Assembly: GCF_041346945.1 (NCBI RefSeq)
Contig: NZ_CP166851.1
Span: 1-64,000 of the forward strand
Direction of reading: 5' to 3'
Source of the DNA: Amycolatopsis sp. cg9
GTDB lineage: Bacteria; Actinomycetota; Actinomycetes; Mycobacteriales; Pseudonocardiaceae
Length of the DNA: 64,000 bases
A program made the translations under genes and the position numbers. Below the pieces are notes generated by a model that searched no databases, was not told the DNA's origin, and worked only from the letters and a program-made list of their open reading frames with translations. Positions 25,409 to 33,083 of the stretch are shown piece after piece (within the stretch, counting starts at the first letter, position 1; each line of letters opens with the position of its first letter).

Positions 25409-25420
25409 ACCAACCTCCAT

Positions 25421-25489
25421 GCAAGCTTTGTAACTTGTTGCAAAGCTAACCTGAAGTCGGCTAACTTTGCAACAAGTTACAAAGCTTGC
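25421..25489. promoter_or_regulatory. 25-base-arm inverted repeat (operator)
   Basis: The arm 25421-25445 (GCAAGCTTTGTAACTTGTTG, continuing CAAAG) is the exact reverse complement of 25465-25489, with 19 bases between. Each arm is itself a dyad of the form CTTTGYAAC-N2-GTTRCAAAG, so two dimer sites may be present. It lies between the starts at 25408 (minus) and 25720 (plus). Confidence 0.75.
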
Positions 25490-25719
25490 GAACTCCGGGA
25501 GGTGGCTGAGCGTGTACCGCTGGAAACTGTCGGTGCCGACCGGTATGGTTCTCCTCGGCCGCGCGCCGGCCCGTCCGAGTTCCCCCGCCCACGCTGGGGT
25601 GAGCGTCCCCACGGACGAAGACGTCGCAGACTCAGCGCAGTGCACTTTCCCTTGTCGTGGCTTGATTTCTGCCTGCGGTGAGGACGGCGTGGGCGTACTT
25701 CACCGGGGAAGCGACAGTC

Positions 25720-26088
25720 ATGCCACGTGATTCCAGGGCCCTGACGCGCGCCGCGCGCAAGCGCTCCAGCGAGCGGGAACTGCCCTACCAGACGGCCCGG
25801 ACCGACGTGCTGGCCATCCGCCAGCTGATGGACGACGGCGAGCTGACCTTCGACGAGGCCGAGGCGGTCTACGACGATCCCGCCAACAAGCTGCTGTGCG
25901 AGACGTGCGGCTGGACCGTCGGCATGGTGTGCCCCGAGTGCGTCCCGGGGTGCGGCTGCAACAACGGCCGGTGCAGCGGGTGGCGGCACGAGGAATACAT
26001 GAGCGACGACGAGCGGGACGAGTTGAACGCCTGTCCCGACTGCGGCGGAGACGTCACCAGCCCGTACGGCTGCGAGTGCGGCGAATGA
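25720..26088 (+). CDS. small Cys-rich protein, 122 aa
   Basis: The ATG follows GGGGAAGCG. The helical N-terminus is followed by a dense set of cysteines: LLCETCGWTVGMVCPECVPGCGCNNGRC and, at the end, CPDCGGDVTSPYGCEC. Two or three zinc sites are likely. It is coupled by ATGA overlap to the primase-polymerase gene, so it may act with it in replication (inference). Confidence 0.65.
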   Translation: MPRDSRALTRAARKRSSERELPYQTARTDVLAIRQLMDDGELTFDEAEAVYDDPANKLLCETCGWTVGMVCPECVPGCGCNNGRCSGWRHEEYMSDDERDELNACPDCGGDVTSPYGCECGE

Positions 26089-26654
26089 ACGACGTCCAGG
26101 CAAGCCTGGCCGCGCCCGACCCGGCCGCGCTCATCGAGCGCGGCCTGGCGGTCTTCCCCTTGCCGCCCGGCGGCAAGGCGGCCCCGAAGGGCTGGCAGCA
26201 CACGGTTACCCGCGACCTCAGGCAGGTTCGCGCGACCTGGCCGGCCGGATCGAACATCGGCATCGCCTGCCGCGCTTCGAACATCGTGGGTATCGACCTT
26301 GACCGGCACACCGGCGGAGGCGCCAACGCCGGCGTCGACGGCGTCGAGGTCTTCACCGCGTTGTGCGCGCGCTGGGGCATGAAACGGCCCGTGACACTGG
26401 AAACCCGCACCGGCAACAACGGCCGGCACCTGTTGTTGCGGGTCCCGCGCGGCCTGATCGTTCCCTCAGTGTCGGGAGGCCGCTCCCGGCTCGGACCGGG
26501 CATCGACATCCGCGGCCCGGGTCTCAGGATCGGCGGCTACCTGGTCGGTCCCGGCTCGATCGTCGACGGCCGCGAGTACGCCGTCGAGGTGGACTCGCCG
26601 ATCGCGATGCTGCCCGGTTGGATAGCCGCGCTGATCGGCAGGAGGACGCGGTGA
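26085..26654 (+). CDS. primase-polymerase N-terminal (PrimPol-type) domain protein
   Basis: The 189-residue sequence matches the bifunctional DNA primase/polymerase N-terminal domain. Markers are ALIERGLAVFPLPPGGKAAPKGW (residues 16-38), the acidic metal motif VVGIDLDRHTGG (about 65-76) and TGNNGRHLLLRVPRG. GIDIRGPGLRIGGYLVGPGSIVDG follows as the catalytic His/Arg region. It lacks a helicase part, so it may prime or extend DNA with other proteins. It lies in a three-gene overlapping operon. Confidence 0.85.
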   Translation: MNDVQASLAAPDPAALIERGLAVFPLPPGGKAAPKGWQHTVTRDLRQVRATWPAGSNIGIACRASNIVGIDLDRHTGGGANAGVDGVEVFTALCARWGMKRPVTLETRTGNNGRHLLLRVPRGLIVPSVSGGRSRLGPGIDIRGPGLRIGGYLVGPGSIVDGREYAVEVDSPIAMLPGWIAALIGRRTR

Positions 26655-27658
26655 AGCGGCTGGTGCTCTGGCTCCGATCCGGTGGCTGGCGACGCGCCGA
26701 GCCCGCGCCGCCGCGGCCGGACGAGCATCCCGGGCAGGACCTGGCCAGGCCGATCGTGCACGTGGTGGATGCGCGCAACCCCAACCGCGCCGGCGTTCCC
26801 GAAGGCGGGTTGATCTACGGCTACGCCCGGCCGACCCCGTGGGGCTTCCTGGTGGTGCAGACCGGCTGGCTGGGCGAGGCAGTCCGGCGCGCCGAGCAGG
26901 TGGGGCCGATCGAGATCCGGTACAACGACCGGTCGACCGGCGCGCCCACCTCCCGGCGGATCCGCGCGATCGTCGCCTGCCCGCACGGGCAGTGGCAGTG
27001 GTTGGACACAGGCTGGGCGATCGACGATCCCGGCCAGCTCGCCCCCGCCCATCACCTGGAGCCACCGACTCCGGAACTGCTCTACGACGTGCGATGGCAC
27101 TGGGGACCGGACAACTTCGGCATGAACTACCGGGCCGAGATGCCGCACTGGAAGCTCCTCGCCTGGTGCGCCACCGAGGACTGGGCCACACGGATCGCCG
27201 AGGCTGCGATGGCCTGGGACGACGAGCGCCTGCTCGCCGCCCAGGTCCAGCGGCCCGGACCCAGCGGTCGCGAGCTCGTGCTGACCTACGTCCCCGAACC
27301 CCACCGCACTCGACCGCAGCGTTCGTACGCTCCTGCCTCCGACGCGCGCGACTGGCCGCCCTCGACACCACCGACCGCGATGCCGCTCGGCGCCCCCGAC
27401 GACCGCGGCAAGTGGCCGCTGCACGAACTGCGCGTACACACCGGTGCCGCGGACGCGTCCTGGGAAACGGTGTGCTGGTGCTACGACCCCTTCGCCGCGC
27501 TCGGGGTGGCGGCCGACCTCGGCGTCGGACTGGCCGGATACCCGTACCGCTTCGCCGAGGTCTGGGGCGCGAACGAACGCACCGCCGGCGGCCGGTGGGC
27601 ACTTGACTCCCGCGTGCCCGCACCGTCGCAACACGATCTACCTGCTAGTTCAGGGTAA
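26651..27658 (+). CDS. hypothetical protein, 335 aa
   Basis: The GTG start overlaps the primase-polymerase stop (GTGA) and has GGAGG upstream. The sequence is Trp-rich and contains no motif I can assign. Coupling suggests a role in the same process as the primase-polymerase. It ends 45 bases before a convergent regulator gene. Confidence 0.65.
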   Translation: MKRLVLWLRSGGWRRAEPAPPRPDEHPGQDLARPIVHVVDARNPNRAGVPEGGLIYGYARPTPWGFLVVQTGWLGEAVRRAEQVGPIEIRYNDRSTGAPTSRRIRAIVACPHGQWQWLDTGWAIDDPGQLAPAHHLEPPTPELLYDVRWHWGPDNFGMNYRAEMPHWKLLAWCATEDWATRIAEAAMAWDDERLLAAQVQRPGPSGRELVLTYVPEPHRTRPQRSYAPASDARDWPPSTPPTAMPLGAPDDRGKWPLHELRVHTGAADASWETVCWCYDPFAALGVAADLGVGLAGYPYRFAEVWGANERTAGGRWALDSRVPAPSQHDLPASSG

Positions 27659-27703
27659 AAGGCACGTTCCACGTGGACCGTCTCGACATTGCGGCGACCC
27701 GAT

Positions 27704-28696
27704 CTACTGATCGCCGGGATCGAGCAGGAACGGGAACGTGGCGGATCCGCCGGTCAAGGCGTTGTTCGCCTTCGCGGCCTGGACCGCGGCCTGCATCTTC
27801 AACGTGTGGCCGTACCGGACGTGGCTGGCGACGTTGGCCAGCTGCGGATCGACGAGGGCAGCGGGGCCCGGTGGGCACAGGCCGCAGTGCTCGCAGACGA
27901 CCTCGACCGCTTCAGCCGGCACCTGGGTGACCTTGCCGCAGGTGGCTCGCGGGCAGGTGATCTCGCTGTCGTGCGGCAGCAGGTCGAACGGCGTCACCTG
28001 GTGCTCGGTGCCGCATTGGGAGCAGCGCAGGGTCGCCGGCACGGTCCAGTCCACGCTGCGGTCGAGGTTCATTCGGTAGGAGACCGAGGTCGGCGAGGCC
28101 ACCAGCTCGCAGGACGGGCACCGGGCGTACCAGGTGTCCACAGCGCTTTTGACCAGCGGGTAGGCGACGACCGCCTGCGGCTCGATCGTCGTCGGCACCG
28201 CGGCGGCCGCTGGGGCGGCTGGCAGTACGGCCTCGATCCGGTCGGCGGGCTGGTCGTAGGCGGCGGCCAGGGCGGCCGCGACGCGGGCGCGGCTTTCCGG
28301 CGAGCTCCAGGTCGTCGGAAGGCGTCCGGCTTCGGTTTCGGCGAGCAGCCAGCTCGAGACGCGCAGCTGCGGGCGGGTGAGCAGCGGCCGCAGGCGCGTC
28401 ACGGCGGCCCGCTGGGTGAGGCCAGCGCCGCGGCGAAGAGCGGCGAGGTCGGCCGCGGCGGTCTCGCCGATGGTCAGGTCCCGGATCTCGCACCCGAGCG
28501 CGGCGGCCAGCTGCGCGATGCGCGCCGGCTCCGGAGTCGCGGCGCCCTGCTCGTACTTGATGAGCTGGCGCCGGGTGGTGCCGACTCCGGCGGCGAGCTC
28601 GTCGAGCGAAAGCCCAGGGCGCTCGCGGTCGTGCCGCGGTGCCGCCTCGCGGATGCGCTTCATCGCTTCGCCGTCGAAACTGGCCTGCCCTCGCAT
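27704..28696 (-). CDS. XRE-family regulator with zinc ribbons
   Basis: Residues about 28-60 form an HTH (LSLDELAAGVGTTRRQLIKYEQG) and a second HTH-like part follows (GLTQRAAVTRLRPLL). The C-terminal half has four Cys pairs (CPSC, CSQC, CPRATCGK, CEHCGLC) for two zinc ribbons. The ATG at 28696 has no ribosome binding site at normal distance, and a palindrome ends 10 bases upstream. This suggests leaderless translation and autoregulation (inference). Confidence 0.75.
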   Translation of the reverse strand: MRGQASFDGEAMKRIREAAPRHDRERPGLSLDELAAGVGTTRRQLIKYEQGAATPEPARIAQLAAALGCEIRDLTIGETAAADLAALRRGAGLTQRAAVTRLRPLLTRPQLRVSSWLLAETEAGRLPTTWSSPESRARVAAALAAAYDQPADRIEAVLPAAPAAAAVPTTIEPQAVVAYPLVKSAVDTWYARCPSCELVASPTSVSYRMNLDRSVDWTVPATLRCSQCGTEHQVTPFDLLPHDSEITCPRATCGKVTQVPAEAVEVVCEHCGLCPPGPAALVDPQLANVASHVRYGHTLKMQAAVQAAKANNALTGGSATFPFLLDPGDQ

Positions 28697-28705
28697 CCAA
28701 CCAGT

Positions 28706-28727
28706 CTAAAGGACACGTGTCTTTTAG
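28706..28727. promoter_or_regulatory. 22-base palindrome upstream of XRE gene
   Basis: CTAAAGGACACGTGTC followed by TTTTAG, near-perfectly self-complementary with one mismatched pair. It lies 10 bases before the regulator start, as expected for an autoregulatory operator. Confidence 0.65.
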
Positions 28728-28808
28728 CTTGATTGTGCTGGTGATGATCAGTTCCGAAATGCTCCCCTGCCGGTGCGACCGAAGCAGGACGACCCGGCTG
28801 GCGACCGC

Positions 28809-29117
28809 CTACTCCGTGGGCTCCTCATCCAGGCCCATTCGGTGTCGGAAGCCCGGATCGCCGACGACCTCGCCCGCGTCGATCCGCATCGCGGCGGTGT
28901 CGAATTCTCGGCCGCCGCCGACGTGTTCGATGAAGTTGGCTTGGTCGAGCTGATCGACGGGCGCGAACCGCCATCCAACGGGGAACGGGTCATTCGGCGC
29001 GTCGTTCGTCACGAACCACAGCCGCCACGTGCGTCCGCGGCTGTCGTCGCCCTCGTAGATGTAGGTGTCACCGGCCCAGATCGGCGTCCATACCGGCAAT
29101 TTCGTCCGGTCACTCAT
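28809..29117 (-). CDS. hypothetical protein, 102 aa
   Basis: The start overlaps the end of the upstream gene by eight bases, so it is coupled to it. The protein is acidic and Trp-rich (TPIWAGDTYIYEGDDSRGRTWRLWFV), resembling a small beta-sheet domain. The function is unknown. Confidence 0.65.
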   Translation of the reverse strand: MSDRTKLPVWTPIWAGDTYIYEGDDSRGRTWRLWFVTNDAPNDPFPVGWRFAPVDQLDQANFIEHVGGGREFDTAAMRIDAGEVVGDPGFRHRMGLDEEPTE

Positions 29118-29706
29118 GGCCGTAGCCCGTCGGCGTAGGCACGCGCGCCCGGTCGCTAAGCGCGCTGACGTCGATCGTGGCCGAGGTCTTGGTGATGCCA
29201 CCCGGCCTGATCCCTCCAGCGTTGTCGCTGTCCTCGGGCAGGGAGCGCACGCTGACGGTGCGGCCGGCCGGTGCGAGCACGGTGGCGTTTCCGTCGGGGT
29301 GCACGCACAGCGTGTACCCGGCGAGTTCGACGTGCTCCTTGCCCTCGAAGTCGGCCAGGTCGCCGGGCAGTTCGTCCAACGGAATGGCGATCACCGGGTA
29401 CCGCTCGCCCCGCTGCCAGATGTGCGGAGAGGTCTGGCCTTCCAGGTGAGACAGCCGGAGCCGGGCCTGGAACCGGACACGAGGCTCGGGATAGCCGGGC
29501 ACGGTCTGCGGGTTGGTGACGGCGAACGCGGCCACGATCCGCTTCTGATGGGCGGCGTAGACGCAGACGACCCGGCCGGGGTCGATCTTGCGGGTCTCCA
29601 GGTTCCAATCGCCAAGCGCGACGTCCTGGGCGGTCGCCTCCCCGCGTTGCACTTCAGGCCAGCGGTTGCGGACGTTCACCACGAGCGCCAACTCTTCCAC
29701 TGCCAC
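29110..29706 (-). CDS. hypothetical protein, 198 aa
   Basis: The first GTG (29706) is almost on top of GGAGG; a second GTG at 29700 has the ideal seven-base spacing and may be the true start. The centre reads RVVCVYAAHQKRIVAAFAVTNPQ, then many beta strands, a layout seen in uncharacterised plasmid proteins. The gene sits behind an AT-rich promoter with a 17-base dyad and is the first of a two-gene operon. Confidence 0.65.
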   Translation of the reverse strand: MAVEELALVVNVRNRWPEVQRGEATAQDVALGDWNLETRKIDPGRVVCVYAAHQKRIVAAFAVTNPQTVPGYPEPRVRFQARLRLSHLEGQTSPHIWQRGERYPVIAIPLDELPGDLADFEGKEHVELAGYTLCVHPDGNATVLAPAGRTVSVRSLPEDSDNAGGIRPGGITKTSATIDVSALSDRARVPTPTGYGHE

Positions 29707-29728
29707 ACCTCCGATCCCCTATATAAGC

Positions 29729-29745
29729 CACTATAGAAGATAGTG
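29729..29745. promoter_or_regulatory. AT-rich dyad in promoter region
   Basis: CACTATAGAAGATAGTG has 6-base arms around the centre and lies in an AT-rich stretch (29718-29757) about 30 bases before the start at 29700-29706; likely an operator over the -10 region. Confidence 0.5.
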
Positions 29746-29960
29746 ACCCATAAAGGCTAGTAGCCCCTGGTGACCACCGACCCGGAACCGGCGAAGCCCA
29801 GAGAAGCGCCCCTGTGACGTGATGACAACAACCATGATCAGCGAAATTCGTTATTGCTGGTCAGGGCGCATCAGCGGTGGCAAATACGGTGGTCGGGTCA
29901 TGGGCGACCAGCGCCATGAGTGCTTGCTCTGCGTACCGCGTCAGCGACACTCTGGGGCCC

Positions 29961-31205
29961 ATGACGACCGAGGCGGCGGGCTACCGGAGTGTGTTCGCGG
30001 TGGCGCAGTTCCGCCGGTTGTGGGTCGCGCACGTGCTGTCGGTGGCCGGGGACCAGCTGGCTCGGGTCGCGCTCACGGTGCTCGTGTACGACAGGACCCG
30101 GTCGTCGGGCCTGGCCGCACTCACCTACGCGTTGACGTACTTGCCCGATCTCGTCGGCGGCGCGGCGCTGGGTGGACTGGCCGACCACTTCCCGCGCCGG
30201 ACCGTGATGGTTTGCGCCGATCTCGGGCGCGGCGTCATGGTCGCGCTCATGGCGGTGCCGGGTGTGCCGCTGCTGGTGCAGGTCGCGCTGCTCGCCGTCG
30301 TGCAGTTGCTGGCCGTGCCGTTCTCGAGCGCGCGGCAGGCAGTGCTGCCGGACATCCTGACCGGAGACGAGCTCGCCGTCGGGATCGGCGTGCTGTCGAT
30401 GACCTACCAGGCTGGGCTCGTGCTGGGGTTCGGCGGTGGCGCCGCGGTGGTCGCCGGGCTGGGGACGTCCGGGGCGTTGTGGGTCGACGCGGCTACGTTC
30501 GCCGTCTCCGCCGCGGTGATCCGGTTCGGGCTGACCGCGCACGCGCCGCCGCGCGAGCACGCGGCCGGCGAGGGGCAGTGGGCGAAGATCCGGGCCGGTT
30601 GGCGGGTGGTGGCCAGAGACGCCCGGCTGCGGTCGTTGCTGACGTTGGCATGTTGCTCGGGCTGGTACGTCGTGCCGGAGGGCCTGGCCGTGCCCTACGC
30701 CGCGCAGCTGGGCGTCGGCTCCGCCGCGATCGGGTGGCTGCTCGCGGCCAACCCGCTGGGGATGGTGGCCGGCATGCTGCTGTTGAAGCGGCTGGCTCCG
30801 GATCGCCGGCTGCGACTGCTCGGCCCGTTGGCGGTGGCGACCAGCCTGGTGCTGCTGCCGACCGGCTGGGGCCCGGGAGTCGTGGTCAGCGTCGTGCTGT
30901 GGGCGGTGTCGGGCGCGTGCTCGGCGCACAACATCATCATCCAGTCCACCTACGTGGCGACCGCGCCGGCGGAGATGCGCGGGCGCGCGGTCGGGCTGGC
31001 GATGGCCGCCCTGCGGGCAGCGCAGGGCGTGGCCATCGTGCTGGCCGGGCTACTGGCCCAGCTGCTGCCGCCCTCGCTGGTGATCGCCGCGGCCGCGGCC
31101 GCCGGCGTGCTCATGGCCGCCGCGGCCGCGGCGGCGTGGAGACGTGCGGCCTCGTCCGCGCCGTCACTCCCGGCGCGGAACGAGGCCGACGACCTCGGGC
31201 AGTGA
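29961..31205 (+). CDS. MFS exporter, 414 aa
   Basis: The sequence follows the MFS_3/enterobactin-exporter-like plan: FRRLWVAHVLSVAGDQLARVAL at the N-terminus, then ALTYLPDLVGGAALGGLADHFPRRTVM (motif A-type loop) and LPDILTGDELAVG. A loop carries RAGWRVVARDARLR, and a second set of helices ends in an alanine-rich segment. It has twelve predicted helices. The ATG at 29961 is preferred. It converges on the tiny-peptide array and shares a hairpin terminator with it, so it could export those peptides (inference); it may equally be an unrelated drug exporter. Confidence 0.85.
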   Translation: MTTEAAGYRSVFAVAQFRRLWVAHVLSVAGDQLARVALTVLVYDRTRSSGLAALTYALTYLPDLVGGAALGGLADHFPRRTVMVCADLGRGVMVALMAVPGVPLLVQVALLAVVQLLAVPFSSARQAVLPDILTGDELAVGIGVLSMTYQAGLVLGFGGGAAVVAGLGTSGALWVDAATFAVSAAVIRFGLTAHAPPREHAAGEGQWAKIRAGWRVVARDARLRSLLTLACCSGWYVVPEGLAVPYAAQLGVGSAAIGWLLAANPLGMVAGMLLLKRLAPDRRLRLLGPLAVATSLVLLPTGWGPGVVVSVVLWAVSGACSAHNIIIQSTYVATAPAEMRGRAVGLAMAALRAAQGVAIVLAGLLAQLLPPSLVIAAAAAAGVLMAAAAAAAWRRAASSAPSLPARNEADDLGQ

Positions 31206-31232
31206 ATGCTCTCGAAGGACAGATTGGGCATG

Positions 31233-31249
31233 CAGGGGAGCTGCCCCTG
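31233..31249. terminator. hairpin shared by convergent units
   Basis: CAGGGG and CCCCTG pair around AGCTG. It lies 28 bases after the MFS stop on the plus strand and just after the last tiny peptide on the minus strand, so it can end both transcripts. Confidence 0.5.
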
Positions 31250-31251
31250 TC

Positions 31252-31281
31252 CTACTTGGTCGTCCAGTTCACGTCGCGCAT
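31252..31281 (-). CDS. tiny peptide gene 3, MRDVNWTTK
   Basis: This nine-codon ORF reads M-R-D-V-N-W-T-T-K-stop, with the perfect ribosome binding site GAGGAGGTG (31288-31296) six bases upstream. The first six codons are identical, base for base, to peptide 1. It is far below normal gene-calling limits. It would be the third and last in transcription order on the minus strand. Confidence 0.55.
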   Translation of the reverse strand: MRDVNWTTK

Positions 31282-31375
31282 GAGGTTCACCTCCTCGAGG
31301 GATGCCGTGCGGCCTGTTCACGGCCGACGACGGGTTGACCTGAGCTGTCGGACCGACCGACCTGGTCGGCCGGGG

Positions 31376-31399
31376 TCACCAGTTCACGTCCTTGCGCAT
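31376..31399 (-). CDS. tiny peptide gene 2, MRKDVNW
   Basis: This seven-codon ORF reads M-R-K-D-V-N-W-stop with GAGGAGGTG at 31407-31415, seven bases upstream. It differs from peptide 1 by one inserted Lys codon. The bases after the stop (GTGACCCCGGCC) match those after peptide 1. Confidence 0.55.
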   Translation of the reverse strand: MRKDVNW

Positions 31400-31506
31400 G
31401 GCAGGGCACCTCCTCGACAGGCGTCATCCAGCCCAGACGGGGCTGTTCAGCGGTGTGGGGCAGCGGAACCGACGTCAGGGCCTGGTCGGCCGCGTCGGGG
31501 CTGGGG

Positions 31507-31527
31507 TCACCAGTTCACGTCGCGCAT
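31507..31527 (-). CDS. tiny peptide gene 1, MRDVNW
   Basis: This six-codon ORF reads M-R-D-V-N-W-stop with GGAGGAGGTG (31534-31543) six bases upstream. A longer frame runs in from upstream (ending LPEEVPAMRDVNW), so a larger peptide cannot be excluded. The repeated ribosome binding site at all three copies argues for the short form. Confidence 0.55.
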   Translation of the reverse strand: MRDVNW

Positions 31528-31693
31528 GGCGGGCACCTCCTCCGGCAGGAAGAGCTTGTCCGTTGGGCTATCCGGGTGCATTCCCGGCGGCGTAGACCAT
31601 CGTCCCTGGTCGCAGCGGGGACGCCGCGTACAGATTCGGTTACGGTGGCCTGGGGGTGCAGACACGCTGCGCTCTTTATGCAGGTGGGGACTA

Positions 31694-33034
31694 GTGCAGG
31701 GGCGGATCGGAAGACCATACAGATGGGTCACGGGCCTAGCCCTGTGGCAGGTCCCGTCGCACGTGCGCACCTACGTCCTGGCCGTCTACGGCGTCGCCAT
31801 CGCGGCGGCCACTTCGACGGCCTTCCTGATGCCGGTCACCCGCCTCGACCTGCTGCGCTTCGGCGTGCTGGCCCTGTGCGCCGTGGTCTACATCGAGTTC
31901 ACCCGCCGCATTGAACGCCAACGCGAGTACTGGCGCGGGAGCACCGCGCCGTACCTGGACACCAAGAGCGTGTGGAGCTTCGCCGCGGTGCTGGTGCTGC
32001 CGCCGGTGATGGCGTCGGCGATGGTCGTGCTGACCTACGCGGTCGCGTGGTGGCGGATCTGGCCGCACGAGCGCCCGGTCCCGCTCTACCGCTGGGCGTT
32101 CAGCGGCGCCACCGTCGTGTGCGGCACCCAGGCCGCCGTCGCGGTCCTCGCGCTCGGGATGCACCACTACCCCGGCGTCCCGGACGCCGCGGTGCCGGCC
32201 GGGCTGATCGACCTCGTCGTGGTCGCCGCGGCCGCCGCGCTGCGCTGGCTGGTCAACGCGTCGATGGTGATGGCCGCGATCCTGATCAGCAACGCGAAAG
32301 CCGACATCCGCGACCTGTTCCGCAACTTCGCCGAGCACCTGTCCGAGGCCGGCACGATGGGCCTCGGCGTGGTGGCGGCCACCCTGGTCGTCGGTCACCC
32401 GGTCGTGCTGGCCGGCGTTGTCGTCGCCCTGGTCGCCATGCACCGCAGCCTGTTGCTGCACCAGTTCCAGCACAAGGCGCGCACCGACACGAAGACCGGG
32501 CTGGCGACCGCCGGCTGGTGGCGCGAGCTCGCCGAACAGGCGCTCGCCCGCGCTCAGGACCGCGACGGCACGCTGGGCGTGATGCTGGTTGACCTGGACC
32601 ACTTCAAGACCATCAACGACAAGCGCGGCGGACACCTCGTCGGCGACCAGGTCCTCGCCGCGGTTGGCGACGCATTGCGCGAGGAAACCCGTGAACAGGA
32701 CATTTGCGGCCGTTTCGGCGGTGACGAGCTCGCGATCGTGATCCCCGATGTCAGCTCGCCGCGCAACCTGCTCGCGGTCGCCGAACGCATCCGGCGCCGT
32801 ATCCACTCGGTGGTCGTGGAGATCCCCGGCGAGGACGGCCAGGGCCCGCTCGAGCTCACCGGTCTGACGGTGTCGATCGGCGCCACCCTGTTTCCCGCGC
32901 CCGACGTCGAGGACATCGACGATCTGCTGCGGCGAGCCGACACCGCGCTCTACGAGGCCAAGGAGGGCGGCCGGGACCGCACCTGCCTCAGCCCGTCTCC
33001 GACGCCGATTCCGACCCAGGCGGCCGGAAGCTGA
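31694..33034 (+). CDS. membrane diguanylate cyclase (GGDEF), 446 aa
   Basis: Enzymes of this class make cyclic di-GMP from two GTP. The N-terminal 250 residues contain about six hydrophobic segments. The GGDEF domain begins near residue 270 with TDTKTGLATAGWW, followed by LGVMLVDLDHFKTINDKRGG, then RFGGDELAIV as the active-site loop. REQD lies five residues before that loop and matches an inhibitory I-site (RxxD). The GTG at 31694 has GGTGGGGA upstream. No EAL domain is present. It diverges from the tiny-peptide array, so the region 31544-31693 should hold both promoters. Confidence 0.85.
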   Translation: MQGRIGRPYRWVTGLALWQVPSHVRTYVLAVYGVAIAAATSTAFLMPVTRLDLLRFGVLALCAVVYIEFTRRIERQREYWRGSTAPYLDTKSVWSFAAVLVLPPVMASAMVVLTYAVAWWRIWPHERPVPLYRWAFSGATVVCGTQAAVAVLALGMHHYPGVPDAAVPAGLIDLVVVAAAAALRWLVNASMVMAAILISNAKADIRDLFRNFAEHLSEAGTMGLGVVAATLVVGHPVVLAGVVVALVAMHRSLLLHQFQHKARTDTKTGLATAGWWRELAEQALARAQDRDGTLGVMLVDLDHFKTINDKRGGHLVGDQVLAAVGDALREETREQDICGRFGGDELAIVIPDVSSPRNLLAVAERIRRRIHSVVVEIPGEDGQGPLELTGLTVSIGATLFPAPDVEDIDDLLRRADTALYEAKEGGRDRTCLSPSPTPIPTQAAGS

Positions 33035-33063
33035 TCCAGGCCGCGGCCCTGGGAGCTGGCTGG

Positions 33064-33076
33064 CTTTCAGATATGC
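33064..33076 (-). repeat. inverted iteron next to rep stop
   Basis: GCATATCTGAAAG in minus orientation, eight bases beyond the rep stop; matches the origin iterons 1 kb away. Confidence 0.6.
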
Positions 33077-33083
33077 GCCGGGC

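Noticed and set aside
31252..31527. A biarylitide-type (bytA) peptide cluster.
   Set aside because: The peptides are short and start with MR, but they lack the Tyr/Trp/His pattern of MRYYH-type cores, and there is no cytochrome P450 in the neighbourhood.
29819..31693. A very long frame continuing upstream of the GGDEF gene.
   Set aside because: It crosses the whole MFS gene in another phase and is an arginine/glycine-rich shadow. The real start is the GTG at 31694 with a good ribosome binding site.
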